NCBI GenBank assembly: GCA_910574255.1
Contig: CAJTAK010000005.1
Location: 209,184-273,183 of the forward strand
Length of the DNA: 64,000 nucleotides
Direction of reading: 5' to 3'
DNA from: Clostridia bacterium
Lineage (GTDB): Bacteria > Bacillota > Clostridia > Lachnospirales > Lachnospiraceae
A program made the position numbers and the translations under genes. This document shows, one piece after another, positions 43,231 to 52,933 of this stretch. The notes below the pieces were generated by a model, which saw only the letters and a list, made by a program, of their open reading frames with translations, did no database searches and was not told the origin of the DNA. Numbering within the stretch: position 1 is the stretch's first letter; the number at the start of each line of letters is the position of its first letter.

Positions 43231-44340
43231 ATGAGAAATTATAAGAAGGTTTTGGCAGCCACATTGGCAATGGCTATGGTAGCAGGTAATTCCGTACTGG
43301 CAGCGGCTCCGGGAAACAGCTATATGACTGGCAGTAACGTTGATAAAGTAACAAGCAGTGATACACAGGGAACTGTTTCAGGCGGAGGCCAGATGGAAGG
43401 TCAGGTTAGTAAGGATGTTTTCTGTGTGACTGTTCCTACACAGATTACTGATGCAGGCGGTGCGTCTACTTATGATGGCTTTACTTTTGTAATGGATCCG
43501 CAGAAGCTCATTACAGCGACACAAGCTACCAAATATGTGGATGCAACTACACCATTAGCAAAGGGTTTTGTAGAGGGTAAGACTTTATACTTTACAAAGA
43601 GAACAGATGAGATATTGGATAATGTCAGTGATTATGCTCTGATTACCAATAAGAGCAGTATAGCTGTTGATATTGCAATAAAAGCTGTAATGAAAAATCA
43701 CACTGGTATCACAATGTCCTCGTCGGATGAATTTGAAGACGATAGTGTAAGCATGTATATGGCAGTGATTGGAAACGGGAAAGAAACAGCAATTGGAGAG
43801 ACCAGTGCAGCGGAAGTTGCAGGGACGATTCCTGCAGCAGGAGATGGTGCATATGAAATAGCGTATGATGATACTGCTGGTGATTATGAGTATAAGCTGG
43901 TAGGAACAGATCCGTCTCTCTTCTCAACATATGAGTTTGCCTTGACGGGTTCTTGCAGTGAGGGTGAAGGCTGGTTGGATCTTCCTTCTACTGTAGCTCC
44001 TGAGGTAGAGTTGACATGGAAGGTTGAGCCTTCAACGGCTCCGACAGAAGCAGCTCCGTCTCTTGCACAGACATCATTTGCAAGACCGGCTAGTGGAGAT
44101 TTGGACATAGCTGTTAATTTGGGCGCAGGCGATCTGGCAGCAACGGGAATTACTTCTATTTCATTCATAAATCCGACAACAAGTGCTGAGCAGATTGTAA
44201 AAGACACAAATTACACATTTGCAGATGGTACATTGACATTAAAGTCAAATCTTTTTCTTAATTTGACAGCAGATCGTACTTATACAATTACGTTTAATGA
44301 CGATGCAAAGACTACGGTTCAGTTTACAATTACAATTTAA
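43231..44340 (+). CDS. Secreted surface protein with one C-terminal X2-like domain
   Basis: About 369 residues. A signal peptide (KKVLAATLAMAMVAGNSVLA) is cut near residue 24. Residues about 45-265 form a beta-rich domain shared with the protein at 45624 (DVFCVTVPT, FTFVMDP, SIAVDIAIKAV, YEFALTGSC, VELTWKVEP). Residues about 275-369 are one X2-like Ig-type module (DLDIAVNLGAGDLAATGITS, NYTFADGTLTLKS, RTYTITFND). No sortase motif, membrane span or cell-wall repeat is visible, so attachment may be non-covalent. AAGGAGG precedes the ATG at 43231. Confidence 0.8.
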   Translation: MRNYKKVLAATLAMAMVAGNSVLAAAPGNSYMTGSNVDKVTSSDTQGTVSGGGQMEGQVSKDVFCVTVPTQITDAGGASTYDGFTFVMDPQKLITATQATKYVDATTPLAKGFVEGKTLYFTKRTDEILDNVSDYALITNKSSIAVDIAIKAVMKNHTGITMSSSDEFEDDSVSMYMAVIGNGKETAIGETSAAEVAGTIPAAGDGAYEIAYDDTAGDYEYKLVGTDPSLFSTYEFALTGSCSEGEGWLDLPSTVAPEVELTWKVEPSTAPTEAAPSLAQTSFARPASGDLDIAVNLGAGDLAATGITSISFINPTTSAEQIVKDTNYTFADGTLTLKSNLFLNLTADRTYTITFNDDAKTTVQFTITI

Positions 44341-44378
44341 GTGTGTTTGAAGTATAAAAGTTGATTTATGACTGATAG

Positions 44379-44406
44379 AGAAGAGATACTTTGTAGTATC
44401 TCTTCT
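44379..44406 (+). terminator. Hairpin after the one-module surface gene
   Basis: Perfect 12-base arms AGAAGAGATACT and AGTATCTCTTCT surround TTGT. Only a short pyrimidine stretch follows. It may partly terminate, giving high levels of the first two products relative to downstream genes. Confidence 0.6.
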
Positions 44407-44466
44407 CTTCAAAAGAAGTATATGAGTAAAGAATGAGGACAGGATGGTTTTAAGGGAGAGGGCGAT

Positions 44467-45582
44467 GTGGATTTTGTAAAAGCTTCTTTTTTGGACGTGA
44501 TTTGTGAAGATGAGTATTTGTGGATTTTTGATAATTTGATACAGGCTATTTGTCGAATAGATATTGATAGCTTTGAAATGGAAGTAGTATCTTGCTACAG
44601 GAAAGAAGAGCGATTTGCTGCTCGAAGAATATTTTTATTTCAAGATAAATTTTATCTGGTAACAGAGAATTCGCTAAAGATTTTAGTATTTGATAGAAAA
44701 AAACAGGGAGAAGATTCAGGCTTTTATTTACAGGAACCCTCTATATTGTACGAAATGTCAAGGCCATATATGACATTTATGCATGAGAGTTGTATTTATT
44801 TTTTCCCTAGATATATAGATGGAGAAGTTATTTGCTTTGAATTATTAACAAAGAAGTATATAAAAAAGAAATTATATGAGTGCATTAGAAGAACAAAAAT
44901 AAGCAATAATGATTTGCGTATCAGATATCCTGGCTATTATAAAGGGGTAGTGAGTTTTACTTTGCATAATACAAAATATTATGTGGAATGCAATCTAAAT
45001 GATGATAAAGTAATTATAAATGAATCAGAGTTTAATAATATTATTCTGAATAGTTGTTGTTATGATGGAAAAGAAATTTGGCTGACAGAATTGGACAGCA
45101 GCAATGTTACTTGCATGGGCAGGAGGATTGAGAGGTTACCAAAAGAACAGGGTTATTCCAGAATTTATCCGTTAGAGGATGGTGTTATCATATTTCCGGA
45201 TAATGGTAATAAGTTGGTTTATGTCGAAAAAGGGACTTTTAAAGTGGCAGTAATGCAGATACCTTTGTTGGAAAATGAAAAGCAACATATACGATTGGAT
45301 TGCTGTGAGAATAGCAATTTTGTTTTTTTGTTTTCGAGGAATGAACATATAGATGGATTCTTTCTCGTGAATAAGAGAACTTTTGAAGTAAAACGTGTTC
45401 ATTTAAAATGTGCAAATTATCTAAAAAAATGTTTTGAATTTGAAAAGATTATAATAAATGAAGATGAGTTTAAAGATTTAATAAAGCTTATACAATTTAG
45501 CAAAGAAAGAGTTAATGTTTTATACACTGGAGAAGGCGTTATGGCTGATGCAGGTAAAGCGATATGGGGGGCCATAAGGTAG
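44467..45582 (+). CDS. Conserved-looking cytoplasmic protein of unknown function
   Basis: This 371-residue protein starts at GTG after AGGGAGAGGG. It has no signal peptide or membrane span. Repeated short strands such as DEYLWIFDNLIQAICRID, CIYFFPRYIDGEVICF, and DGKEIWLTELDSSNV are spaced like blades of a beta-propeller, but I recognise no family. It lies between the two secreted X2-domain genes and may act in their modification or export. The composition is AT-rich like the following glycan genes. Confidence 0.7.
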   Translation: MDFVKASFLDVICEDEYLWIFDNLIQAICRIDIDSFEMEVVSCYRKEERFAARRIFLFQDKFYLVTENSLKILVFDRKKQGEDSGFYLQEPSILYEMSRPYMTFMHESCIYFFPRYIDGEVICFELLTKKYIKKKLYECIRRTKISNNDLRIRYPGYYKGVVSFTLHNTKYYVECNLNDDKVIINESEFNNIILNSCCYDGKEIWLTELDSSNVTCMGRRIERLPKEQGYSRIYPLEDGVIIFPDNGNKLVYVEKGTFKVAVMQIPLLENEKQHIRLDCCENSNFVFLFSRNEHIDGFFLVNKRTFEVKRVHLKCANYLKKCFEFEKIIINEDEFKDLIKLIQFSKERVNVLYTGEGVMADAGKAIWGAIR

Positions 45583-45623
45583 AAAACCAGAGAGTTGGAA
45601 AGATTAAAAAGGAGAAGCGCTTT

Positions 45624-48212
45624 ATGGAACACAAGTGTAAAAGGATGATTGCAGGTATTTTGGCAGCAACAATAATAATGAGTGGCTCTGTTTCATTTGA
45701 TTCTAGAGCGACGGGCGGCAGTACAGGTGGGTCTGGCGGGATGGAAGGTGTGCTGTCAGATGTATTTAGTGTTGTGGTTCCAACAGAGGCAAATCGTCCT
45801 GCAAATGAGAATACGCTTTACACAAGTGCATTTGATTTTATCTTAGATCCAAAAGGCCTTGCTTCAGCAGCAGGCGGTTCTCTTGTTGGCAAAAACCTAG
45901 AACCCAATGCAAGTGTATATTTTGAAAACTTAGAGCAAGATGCTGCTTATGATTATAGCAGTACAAGCGATGGGTTTACTGTAATTAATAAAGGTATGGT
46001 TGATGTTGATGTCACGTTAGAGGCTACTCTTACAGGGATGGATGGCGTTCGGCTAATTGGGGATAAAAACTTTGTGGATGATATGAGTGCCAGTGTTTAT
46101 CTTGCATTGACGGACAGTAAGGGGAAGACTTCGGCGGTTGATAAATTTGGTGCTGCTATAAAGACAACCTTGAAAGGGCAGCCAAATGGATATAAGGCGA
46201 CATATAATCATTCGACAGGTAAGTATGAGTATCAGATAAAAAGTGATGTTGAGCTGTTGAAAGATAATATTAAGTTTGTAGATTATACATTTCGGTTGAC
46301 AGGAGCCTGTAATTCAGCGAATTCCTGGTTTAAATTGTCTGGTTATTTGGAACCATTGATTAGTGTTGAATGGCATGTTGCGGCTCGTCCTAAAAATCTG
46401 GCTCCATCAATTGTAAAGACCTCTTATGTTATGAACGTTGGTAAGGCGCTTTTTGTTGATGTGGATCTGGGGGCAGGAAATTTAGCAGCTACAGGTATTA
46501 GCTCAATTACTTATACAAACTCTTCGGGGACGATGAGTACATTGGCAGACAGTAATTATGTATTTGAAGATGGTGTATTGAGATTTAGAGCTTCCTATAT
46601 CTCCAGTGTGCTTAGAGAAGGTGTTAAGCAGCGAGATTATACAATTACTTTTAATGATGGGGCAAGAACTGGGAAAGTAGTTAAATTAGTTGCAAATGAT
46701 GATATAGCTCCATCCATTGCTCAAACAAAATATAGTATGACTTCTGGACAGTCTATTGATGTGGATATGGATTTAGGTGCAGGAGCTCTGGGAGCAAGTG
46801 GCATTACTTCTATTACGTTTATTAATTCGTCTGGAGCGACACAAACTCTGAAAACCGATAAATATACATTTACAAATGGTGTGTTGACATTTAATGCTCT
46901 TTACATTGATATGATGCTAAGTAATGGTATTGCATCACGCACACATGTTATTACTTTGAATGATAATGCCAAAACTCAGTTTTCAGTTACATTAGCGGTA
47001 GATGGGACAGAGCCATCTATTGCCCAGACGGAGTATAGGATGGAAAGAGGAACGGATGTTGATGTGGCAGTAGATTTGGGTACTGATTCATTGGCAGCAT
47101 CAGGAATAAGTTCCATTACATTTACGCCTCCGGCTGGCGGAACTAAGACTTTACAAACTGACAAATATACATTTGCCAATGGTGTACTCACATTTAAAGC
47201 AGACTTTATTAATATGCTGTTTAATAGCGGTGTTGCATCACGAGCTTTTACAGTCAATTTTAATAATGTTACAACAACATCAGTAGTGATTACATTAACT
47301 GCTGATGATATTGAACCCTCTAATGCAGATGTTAGCAGTTTTATTAACAGTGGTCAGCCTATTACAGTGAATGTGGATTTGGGTTCAGGAACAGTAGGGG
47401 CAACTGGAATTAAGTCAATTACTTTTATAAATCCGACTGGTGCTGAGAAGACCTTGCAGACGGATAAATATACATTTGCAGATGGGGTGCTTACATTTGA
47501 AGCTGCTTATATTGACATGTTATTAAGTAATGGTGTAACGTCCCGTACCCATGTAGTCACTTTAAATAATAAGTTAGAAACGAAAATGAAAATCACATTG
47601 GAGGTGGACGGAACAGGGCCAGCTATTGCACAGGCAGATTATACTATGGATCGAGGGAAGAGCATTGATGTGCCAGTGGATTTAGGCACTAAAGCGTTGG
47701 CGGCAACTGGAATTAGTACTATAACGTTTGTATCTCCGGCTGGTGAGGTTAAGACTTTATTAACTGATAAATATACATTTTCAAACAGTGTATTTACGTT
47801 CAAAGACAGTTTCATTGATATGTTGCTTAATAATAGTGTTGTATCACGAACTTTTACAATTACCTTTAATGATATGGCCAAAACACAGGCAAAGGTTACA
47901 TTAAAGGCACCGGATGTGGCCCCGACTATTGATGTAAAAGAGTATACAATGGTTAATAATCAGCCGCTTAATATTAAAGTGGATCTTGGTTCAGGTTCTA
48001 TAGGGGCAACTGGTATTAAATCAATCACATATATGGATGGAACTAAGCAAAAAACAGTTCCCACTACTTATTATACATTTGCAGATGGAATATTGAAGCT
48101 CAGAGCTTCTTATGTTAATGGAGTAATCAGTGCTGGGATTACATCACGTGATTATACAATTACTTTTAATGATACAAATGGGACGAAGGAAGTAATTAAG
48201 TTGCAAAAGTAA
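45624..48212 (+). CDS. Large secreted protein with six X2-like Ig repeats
   Basis: About 862 residues. A signal peptide covers residues 1-30 (KRMIAGILAATIIMSGSVSF). A Gly/Ser-rich stretch leads into the same N-terminal domain as the protein at 43231 (VFSVVVPTE, FDFILDPKG, VEWHVA). From about residue 260 there are six X2-like modules with a period of about 101 residues (starts near 260, 362, 463, 564, 665, 766), each with VDLG(A/S)G..(A/G)ATGI.SIT, DKYTF.(N/D)GVLTF, and SR..(T/V)ITFND. Modules 2 and 4, and 3 and 5, resemble each other most, pointing to duplication of a two-module unit. No anchor motif is seen. Start ATG 45624 follows AAAGGAG. Confidence 0.85.
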   Translation: MEHKCKRMIAGILAATIIMSGSVSFDSRATGGSTGGSGGMEGVLSDVFSVVVPTEANRPANENTLYTSAFDFILDPKGLASAAGGSLVGKNLEPNASVYFENLEQDAAYDYSSTSDGFTVINKGMVDVDVTLEATLTGMDGVRLIGDKNFVDDMSASVYLALTDSKGKTSAVDKFGAAIKTTLKGQPNGYKATYNHSTGKYEYQIKSDVELLKDNIKFVDYTFRLTGACNSANSWFKLSGYLEPLISVEWHVAARPKNLAPSIVKTSYVMNVGKALFVDVDLGAGNLAATGISSITYTNSSGTMSTLADSNYVFEDGVLRFRASYISSVLREGVKQRDYTITFNDGARTGKVVKLVANDDIAPSIAQTKYSMTSGQSIDVDMDLGAGALGASGITSITFINSSGATQTLKTDKYTFTNGVLTFNALYIDMMLSNGIASRTHVITLNDNAKTQFSVTLAVDGTEPSIAQTEYRMERGTDVDVAVDLGTDSLAASGISSITFTPPAGGTKTLQTDKYTFANGVLTFKADFINMLFNSGVASRAFTVNFNNVTTTSVVITLTADDIEPSNADVSSFINSGQPITVNVDLGSGTVGATGIKSITFINPTGAEKTLQTDKYTFADGVLTFEAAYIDMLLSNGVTSRTHVVTLNNKLETKMKITLEVDGTGPAIAQADYTMDRGKSIDVPVDLGTKALAATGISTITFVSPAGEVKTLLTDKYTFSNSVFTFKDSFIDMLLNNSVVSRTFTITFNDMAKTQAKVTLKAPDVAPTIDVKEYTMVNNQPLNIKVDLGSGSIGATGIKSITYMDGTKQKTVPTTYYTFADGILKLRASYVNGVISAGITSRDYTITFNDTNGTKEVIKLQK

Positions 48213-48229
48213 TTGAAGTTTTTGGCAAG

Positions 48230-48260
48230 AAAAAGGGGTACTTTAAAGTACCTCTTTTTT
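48230..48260 (+). terminator. Terminator after the six-module gene
   Basis: AAAAAGGGGTACTT and AAGTACCTCTTTTT pair with one mismatch and end in T6. It separates the secreted-protein genes from the glycan genes. Confidence 0.8.
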
Positions 48261-48300
48261 GCAGAATCAGTGTAGAACAGGGCGGAAGGAAAATAAAAAA

Positions 48301-49503
48301 TTGCGGATTGTTTTTTGGGGAACAGGGAATACGGCAAAGAAATATATAGATCGAATAAAAAGATTATCAGACCGATTTGAAGTTGTGGCATTTACTGATA
48401 GTTGTCAGAATGACAATAACACTTGTTTTTGCTGGGAAGGGTTTAAATTGATAGCCCCCAAAGCGATTTGTGAGCTTGATGTGGACCTCCTTTGTATTTT
48501 AAGTATTTGGGAATGGGAAATACGTAGGACAATTTATGAAGAAAGGGTGTTTGATTTATCGAGGATTATAAGCTTCCATGAGATTTGCATGATGGATTCT
48601 TTTGATATGGAATTGGATATTTGTTATGAAAAGGAATTGGAAAATATGCATCCGCAACAAAAAGAATCGGCAGAAATGTGGAGAGATTATGAATATCTTA
48701 AAAGAAAGTATTCCTATGTGTTGTGTGATAAGTGCTATTGGAAGATAGAAGCAAAGAGAAAGGCTTATTTTGAAAAAGATATAAGACCGATTTGGATTCT
48801 TTGGTTACAAGGAATGGATCGGGCTCCGGAATTGGTAGAAATCTGCATTCGATCTTTAAAAAGAGCATTGGGAGATAAAGAATTTATCTGTCTGTTAGAT
48901 GCAGAGAATGTATGGAATTATATTGATCTGCCTGACTATATAGTACAAAAATGGGAAAATGGAGTAATAAGCAATACCCATTTTTCAGATCTTATCAGAC
49001 TGCGCCTTTTAAATGTTTATGGCGGCATATGGATAGATGCAACCGTGTATTTTACAGGAAGCAAATTGCCGGATTATATGAAAAACAGCAAATTATTTAT
49101 GTTCAATATGCGGGAACATTGGAGTGTGTGTACAGAACCCAGGATAGCGGCAAACTGGCTGATATCTGCTCAGTCTGAAAATAAGATGCTGATTATTTTA
49201 GAAGCATTGTTGCATGAGTATTGGAAAAGAGAGAACAGAGCGATAAATTATTATTTTTTTCATATATTCTGGACAATGGTAGTGGAGTGTAGGCCAAAGG
49301 AATGGGAACAGGTGGAAAATGTTATAAGAGATCCGGCTCAACTATTAAATGGGAAATTAACCAAAGAATTTCAGGAAGATTCTTTCGAATATTTAAAACA
49401 GATGTCAGATATTCATAAGCTTTCTTATAAGGAGGCCTATATGGATGCTGGAAAAAACAGTTTTTGGGCTAAATTATGCGAGATAGACAGGAGGAACAGG
49501 TAA
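48301..49503 (+). CDS. Capsular polysaccharide synthesis glycosyltransferase with N-terminal Rossmann module
   Basis: About 400 residues from TTG 48301, which follows GGAAGGA. An upstream in-frame TTG lies inside the terminator and is unlikely. Residues 1-95 form a Rossmann-like module (RIVFWGTGNTAKKYIDRI, FTDSC). Residues about 160-400 match the capsule synthesis/GT32-like family: IWILWLQGMDRAPELVEIC and a DxD-type block RLLNVYGGIWIDATVYF near residue 241. It would transfer a sugar to the surface glycan of this second cluster. The stop overlaps the next ATG. Confidence 0.78.
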   Translation: MRIVFWGTGNTAKKYIDRIKRLSDRFEVVAFTDSCQNDNNTCFCWEGFKLIAPKAICELDVDLLCILSIWEWEIRRTIYEERVFDLSRIISFHEICMMDSFDMELDICYEKELENMHPQQKESAEMWRDYEYLKRKYSYVLCDKCYWKIEAKRKAYFEKDIRPIWILWLQGMDRAPELVEICIRSLKRALGDKEFICLLDAENVWNYIDLPDYIVQKWENGVISNTHFSDLIRLRLLNVYGGIWIDATVYFTGSKLPDYMKNSKLFMFNMREHWSVCTEPRIAANWLISAQSENKMLIILEALLHEYWKRENRAINYYFFHIFWTMVVECRPKEWEQVENVIRDPAQLLNGKLTKEFQEDSFEYLKQMSDIHKLSYKEAYMDAGKNSFWAKLCEIDRRNR

Positions 49504-50867
49504 TGGAGCATACGTTATTGATACACATAGGAATAAGCAAAACAGGGACAAGTGCGCTGCAGACTTTTTTGTACGAGAATATGGAAAAATTAGAGGAATA
49601 TGGATGGCGCTATCCGGATTTAAATAAGGAACTGTTTGGGCTTCAATTTCTTACATTTGGAAAAGAAATAAACGGAAGTGTTTTCTATAAGGAAAGAGAA
49701 AAACTGGATACCGAAGCAGAAAATTGGAATAAGGCGTGGGAACGAGTACTGGAGCATTTAAAAACTAAAAATGTAATAATATCGGATGAGAGAATATGTG
49801 TCTGGGATACAAACAAATTTCTTACTGCAGCGAAAGAGAAGTATGACAATATTAAGGTTATTATTTATTTAAGACGTCAGGATAGGGCAATTGAATCCTT
49901 TTGGAATCAGAGAGTAAAAAATCCGGTGGGATGCGGACAAATATTCCAGGAATTTATACATTTCGACGGCTGTGCAGAATGTGCCCCATATCATTATAAA
50001 AGACAGTTAGATGATATAAGTAATATTGTTGGTAAAGAAAATCTTATTGTAAGAGTATATGAAAAAGGACAGCTTTGTGGGGAAAAGCATAATACAGAGT
50101 CAGATTTTTTGTCGTCTATTGGAATAGAACCAGACTGGGAACAATGGAAAAGGTGTGTTCCTCAAAATCTTAGATTAGGTGAAAATTATCTTGAGATTAA
50201 AAGAATTTTTAATTCCATACTTGATGAGGGAGATGTGGAACAAGGAATATCATCTATGTTATGTTTTGAGAAATTATCGCAGAATTTTTGCTGTGAGGAA
50301 AAAGAAAAGGGATGTTTTACTATAGAAGAACGGGAAAAGTTTTTAAAACAGTTTGAAGCAGAAAATGAAGAAATTGCAAGGGAATATCTGCATAGAAATG
50401 ATGGGATTTTGTTCTATGATGACAGGAAGGATTACCCTTTATATGAATATTCTTATACTTCATTTGAGCAGGATATGATAAGAGTATTTTCTGCTTTGAT
50501 AAATAATCAGAGCAGAGAACTTCAGCGTTTGGAAAAGCACAACTCTTTTCTGGCAGAGAAGCTTATGCTGTTTAACAACTCAAATGGCAAGAGATTGCTA
50601 CTTTTTGGAGCAGGGCATAAATGCAGAAAACTTTTGGATGAATTGAGAACTCCTGTTACTTTAATTGTGGATAATGATGAAACAAAAAGCGGTAAAAGTT
50701 TACAAAAAGTTCCTATTGTTTTTACGGAACAAGTAAAGGATTGGTCTGACTATTTTATAATTGTAACTTGTGCAGAAACAGAGGAGATAGAACAACAATT
50801 GCAGGGGTTCGGATTAGAGAAAGAAAAAGACTATGTAGTTGCTAAGGATTACTTTATATATTATTGA
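49503..50867 (+). CDS. Sulfotransferase-family protein with C-terminal Rossmann module
   Basis: 454 residues. The PAPS 5'-phosphosulfate loop is LLIHIGISKTGTSALQTFL (residues 5-23). The 3'-phosphate block IIYLRRQDRAIESFWNQRV lies near 119-137. These match carbohydrate sulfotransferases. A C-terminal module starting LLLFGAGHKCRKLLDEL near residue 365 resembles the sugar-nucleotide-type Rossmann module seen in neighbouring genes. It would transfer sulfate from PAPS to a sugar hydroxyl; PAPS can be made by the cysD and cysNC products 8 kb downstream. It has no signal or membrane segment, so it acts in the cytoplasm. The acceptor is unknown. Confidence 0.75.
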   Translation: MEHTLLIHIGISKTGTSALQTFLYENMEKLEEYGWRYPDLNKELFGLQFLTFGKEINGSVFYKEREKLDTEAENWNKAWERVLEHLKTKNVIISDERICVWDTNKFLTAAKEKYDNIKVIIYLRRQDRAIESFWNQRVKNPVGCGQIFQEFIHFDGCAECAPYHYKRQLDDISNIVGKENLIVRVYEKGQLCGEKHNTESDFLSSIGIEPDWEQWKRCVPQNLRLGENYLEIKRIFNSILDEGDVEQGISSMLCFEKLSQNFCCEEKEKGCFTIEEREKFLKQFEAENEEIAREYLHRNDGILFYDDRKDYPLYEYSYTSFEQDMIRVFSALINNQSRELQRLEKHNSFLAEKLMLFNNSNGKRLLLFGAGHKCRKLLDELRTPVTLIVDNDETKSGKSLQKVPIVFTEQVKDWSDYFIIVTCAETEEIEQQLQGFGLEKEKDYVVAKDYFIYY

Positions 50868-50920
50868 TCGTAGTTTGTAAGTGACAGTATTTTTTAAACA
50901 GAGAGTTTAGAGGGAAAAAT

Positions 50921-52933
50921 ATGAAAAAGCTAATTATGGTTTTAGGAATGCATAGAAGTGGTACTTCAGTTGTAACCCAATTATGTCAATGCATGGGTGG
51001 TTATTTAGGTGAGGAAGATGAATTGATAACTGCAAGCAAAGATAATCCGGATGGTTATTTTGAGAATAAAGATATAACGTGTATAGATGATGAAATATTG
51101 CACTTGGCTGGACGGGAATGGTATAGTTTAGGAATGTTGGAGGCGGATTACGACTATACTCAGCTTGCAAAAGTAATGGCAGAGTTAAGGTCAAGTATTC
51201 AAAAGCTTCTAAAAAGAGGGAATATCGTTACGATTAAAGATCCGAGAACTGCTGTTCTGCTTCCTGTGTGGGAGAAAATTTTAGGTGAATTAGAGGTTGA
51301 GGTCCATTATATCTGGGTGTTTAGAAATCCATTGGAGGTGGCAGAGTCATTACGAAAAAGGGACGGATATAGTAGAGAGCATGGGGTATTGCTTTGGGCC
51401 TATTACAATCTTAGTATATTGAACTACCTTAAAAGAAAAGAGTATAAATTGGTTCACTATAGGGATCTATTAGAAAATGTGCAGATAATTGAGGAATTAA
51501 ATCAATTGTTTGGCAGTGAGACAGATGAAAGCTTAAAATATAAACAGGAACGTATTATAAAAAGAGGATATTGTCACTCGGAGTATTCAGTACAGGACGT
51601 ATGGGATATACAAGACAAACTGGTTTCAGATTTTTATTGCTCATTGTTAAAAAATGAAGGACTGGAACAAAAGATATTGGATTGGGAGAAACAGTATACA
51701 GAAAGAATTCCACAAGAAAAGGAAAGATATATTGATTATGATGTATTAGATAATAACAGTTCTTTGAAGGAAAAAGATATAGTTATCTATGGAGCGGGAA
51801 AATGTGGTAAGCAGGTTGCGGGAATGCTGCAGCAGATGGGATTCAGGTATGACTTTTGTGATAAAGATATTCATAAGCAAGGTACGCTTCTTATGGGGGG
51901 ACATGTTTTATCAATTGAAGATGTAAAAGAAAAAGAAAAACTTTGTTTTATTATTGCAATTGAAAAAGAAAGCTTGAAAAAAGAGATTGAGCAAACACTG
52001 TTATGTGTAAAAAAAGCAAGTTTTCTTTCATCTTTTGCAGTACAGCTCTTATCAAAATGTTTTATATGTGAAAATACTGTTTTGGAAACGAAAGCAGAGA
52101 TATTTTCTTCCGGATATAAAAGGATGGTGTCGCAGTGGGGGATGATTAAAGATGCTTGTAAATACCCTGTACTGGTTTACCAAGGTGGAAAAGTAGGTTC
52201 ATTGACAGTTTCACAAAGCTTATGGAAGGCTGGTGTAAAGAACACACATATACATGGATTCTTTTTTAAAAATGATATAGTTGCCGAATTACTACTTAAA
52301 GACTGGTATAGAGATTTTGTAAAAAGTTCAAGTATTTACCAATTTCATTCACCGGAATATGCAAAATATGTAAAGGATGAAATGAAAGGTAAAAAGATTA
52401 TCACAATGGTACGAGAACCTATAGCGGTTGACCTATCTAGAGTGTTCCAATGGATAGGGACAGGAATTGCGGATAGCTATCTGAGACAACAACTAAAACA
52501 AGGAAAGACCTTCTTGGAGATTGTTTATACACTTATGATGCGGATTCAGGATCGAGTTTTTATCTGGTTTGATGAAGAACTTAAGGAATTGTGCGGAGTT
52601 GATGTTTTTGCATATCCTTTTGATAAAGAAAAAGGATATGTGCGTATCAAAGAAAATGGTGTGGAAATATTGCTTATGAAGGCAGAAAAACTATCTCAAA
52701 TGACAGAGGTAATTCGCAAATTTACAGGTAATCAACAGTTGGAATTGAAGAACCAGAATGTGGGAAAGGACAAAGAGTACGCTCATATCTACGAAGAAGT
52801 AAAGAAGAAACTTGAAATTCCGAGAGAGTATGCAGAGCATTATTATAGAAATAATCCATATATGGATCATTTCTATACAGAAGAAGAGAAGAAAAACTTT
52901 TATAAAAAATGGATGAAAAACATAAAAGATTAA
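50921..52933 (+). CDS. Multidomain sulfotransferase-Rossmann-sulfotransferase-like protein
   Basis: 670 residues in three parts. Residues 1-265 form a sulfotransferase domain (MVLGMHRSGTSVVTQL at 6-21, VFRNPLEVAESLRKRDGYS near 133). Residues about 285-375 form a Rossmann module (DIVIYGAGKCGKQVAGMLQQ). Residues about 410-660 form a second PAPS-type domain of the putative capsular polysaccharide synthesis group (VLVYQGGKVGSLTVSQSLW, then IITMVREPIAVDLSRVF). Two transferase units in one chain suggest sulfation at two positions, or one catalytic and one structural unit. The gene ends inside a 45-codon ORF. Confidence 0.75.
   Translation: MKKLIMVLGMHRSGTSVVTQLCQCMGGYLGEEDELITASKDNPDGYFENKDITCIDDEILHLAGREWYSLGMLEADYDYTQLAKVMAELRSSIQKLLKRGNIVTIKDPRTAVLLPVWEKILGELEVEVHYIWVFRNPLEVAESLRKRDGYSREHGVLLWAYYNLSILNYLKRKEYKLVHYRDLLENVQIIEELNQLFGSETDESLKYKQERIIKRGYCHSEYSVQDVWDIQDKLVSDFYCSLLKNEGLEQKILDWEKQYTERIPQEKERYIDYDVLDNNSSLKEKDIVIYGAGKCGKQVAGMLQQMGFRYDFCDKDIHKQGTLLMGGHVLSIEDVKEKEKLCFIIAIEKESLKKEIEQTLLCVKKASFLSSFAVQLLSKCFICENTVLETKAEIFSSGYKRMVSQWGMIKDACKYPVLVYQGGKVGSLTVSQSLWKAGVKNTHIHGFFFKNDIVAELLLKDWYRDFVKSSSIYQFHSPEYAKYVKDEMKGKKIITMVREPIAVDLSRVFQWIGTGIADSYLRQQLKQGKTFLEIVYTLMMRIQDRVFIWFDEELKELCGVDVFAYPFDKEKGYVRIKENGVEILLMKAEKLSQMTEVIRKFTGNQQLELKNQNVGKDKEYAHIYEEVKKKLEIPREYAEHYYRNNPYMDHFYTEEEKKNFYKKWMKNIKD

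Noticed and set aside
48259..48300. Upstream TTG start for the gene at 48301
   Set aside because: It lies in the T-run of the terminator and has no ribosome site; TTG 48301 follows GGAAGGA.
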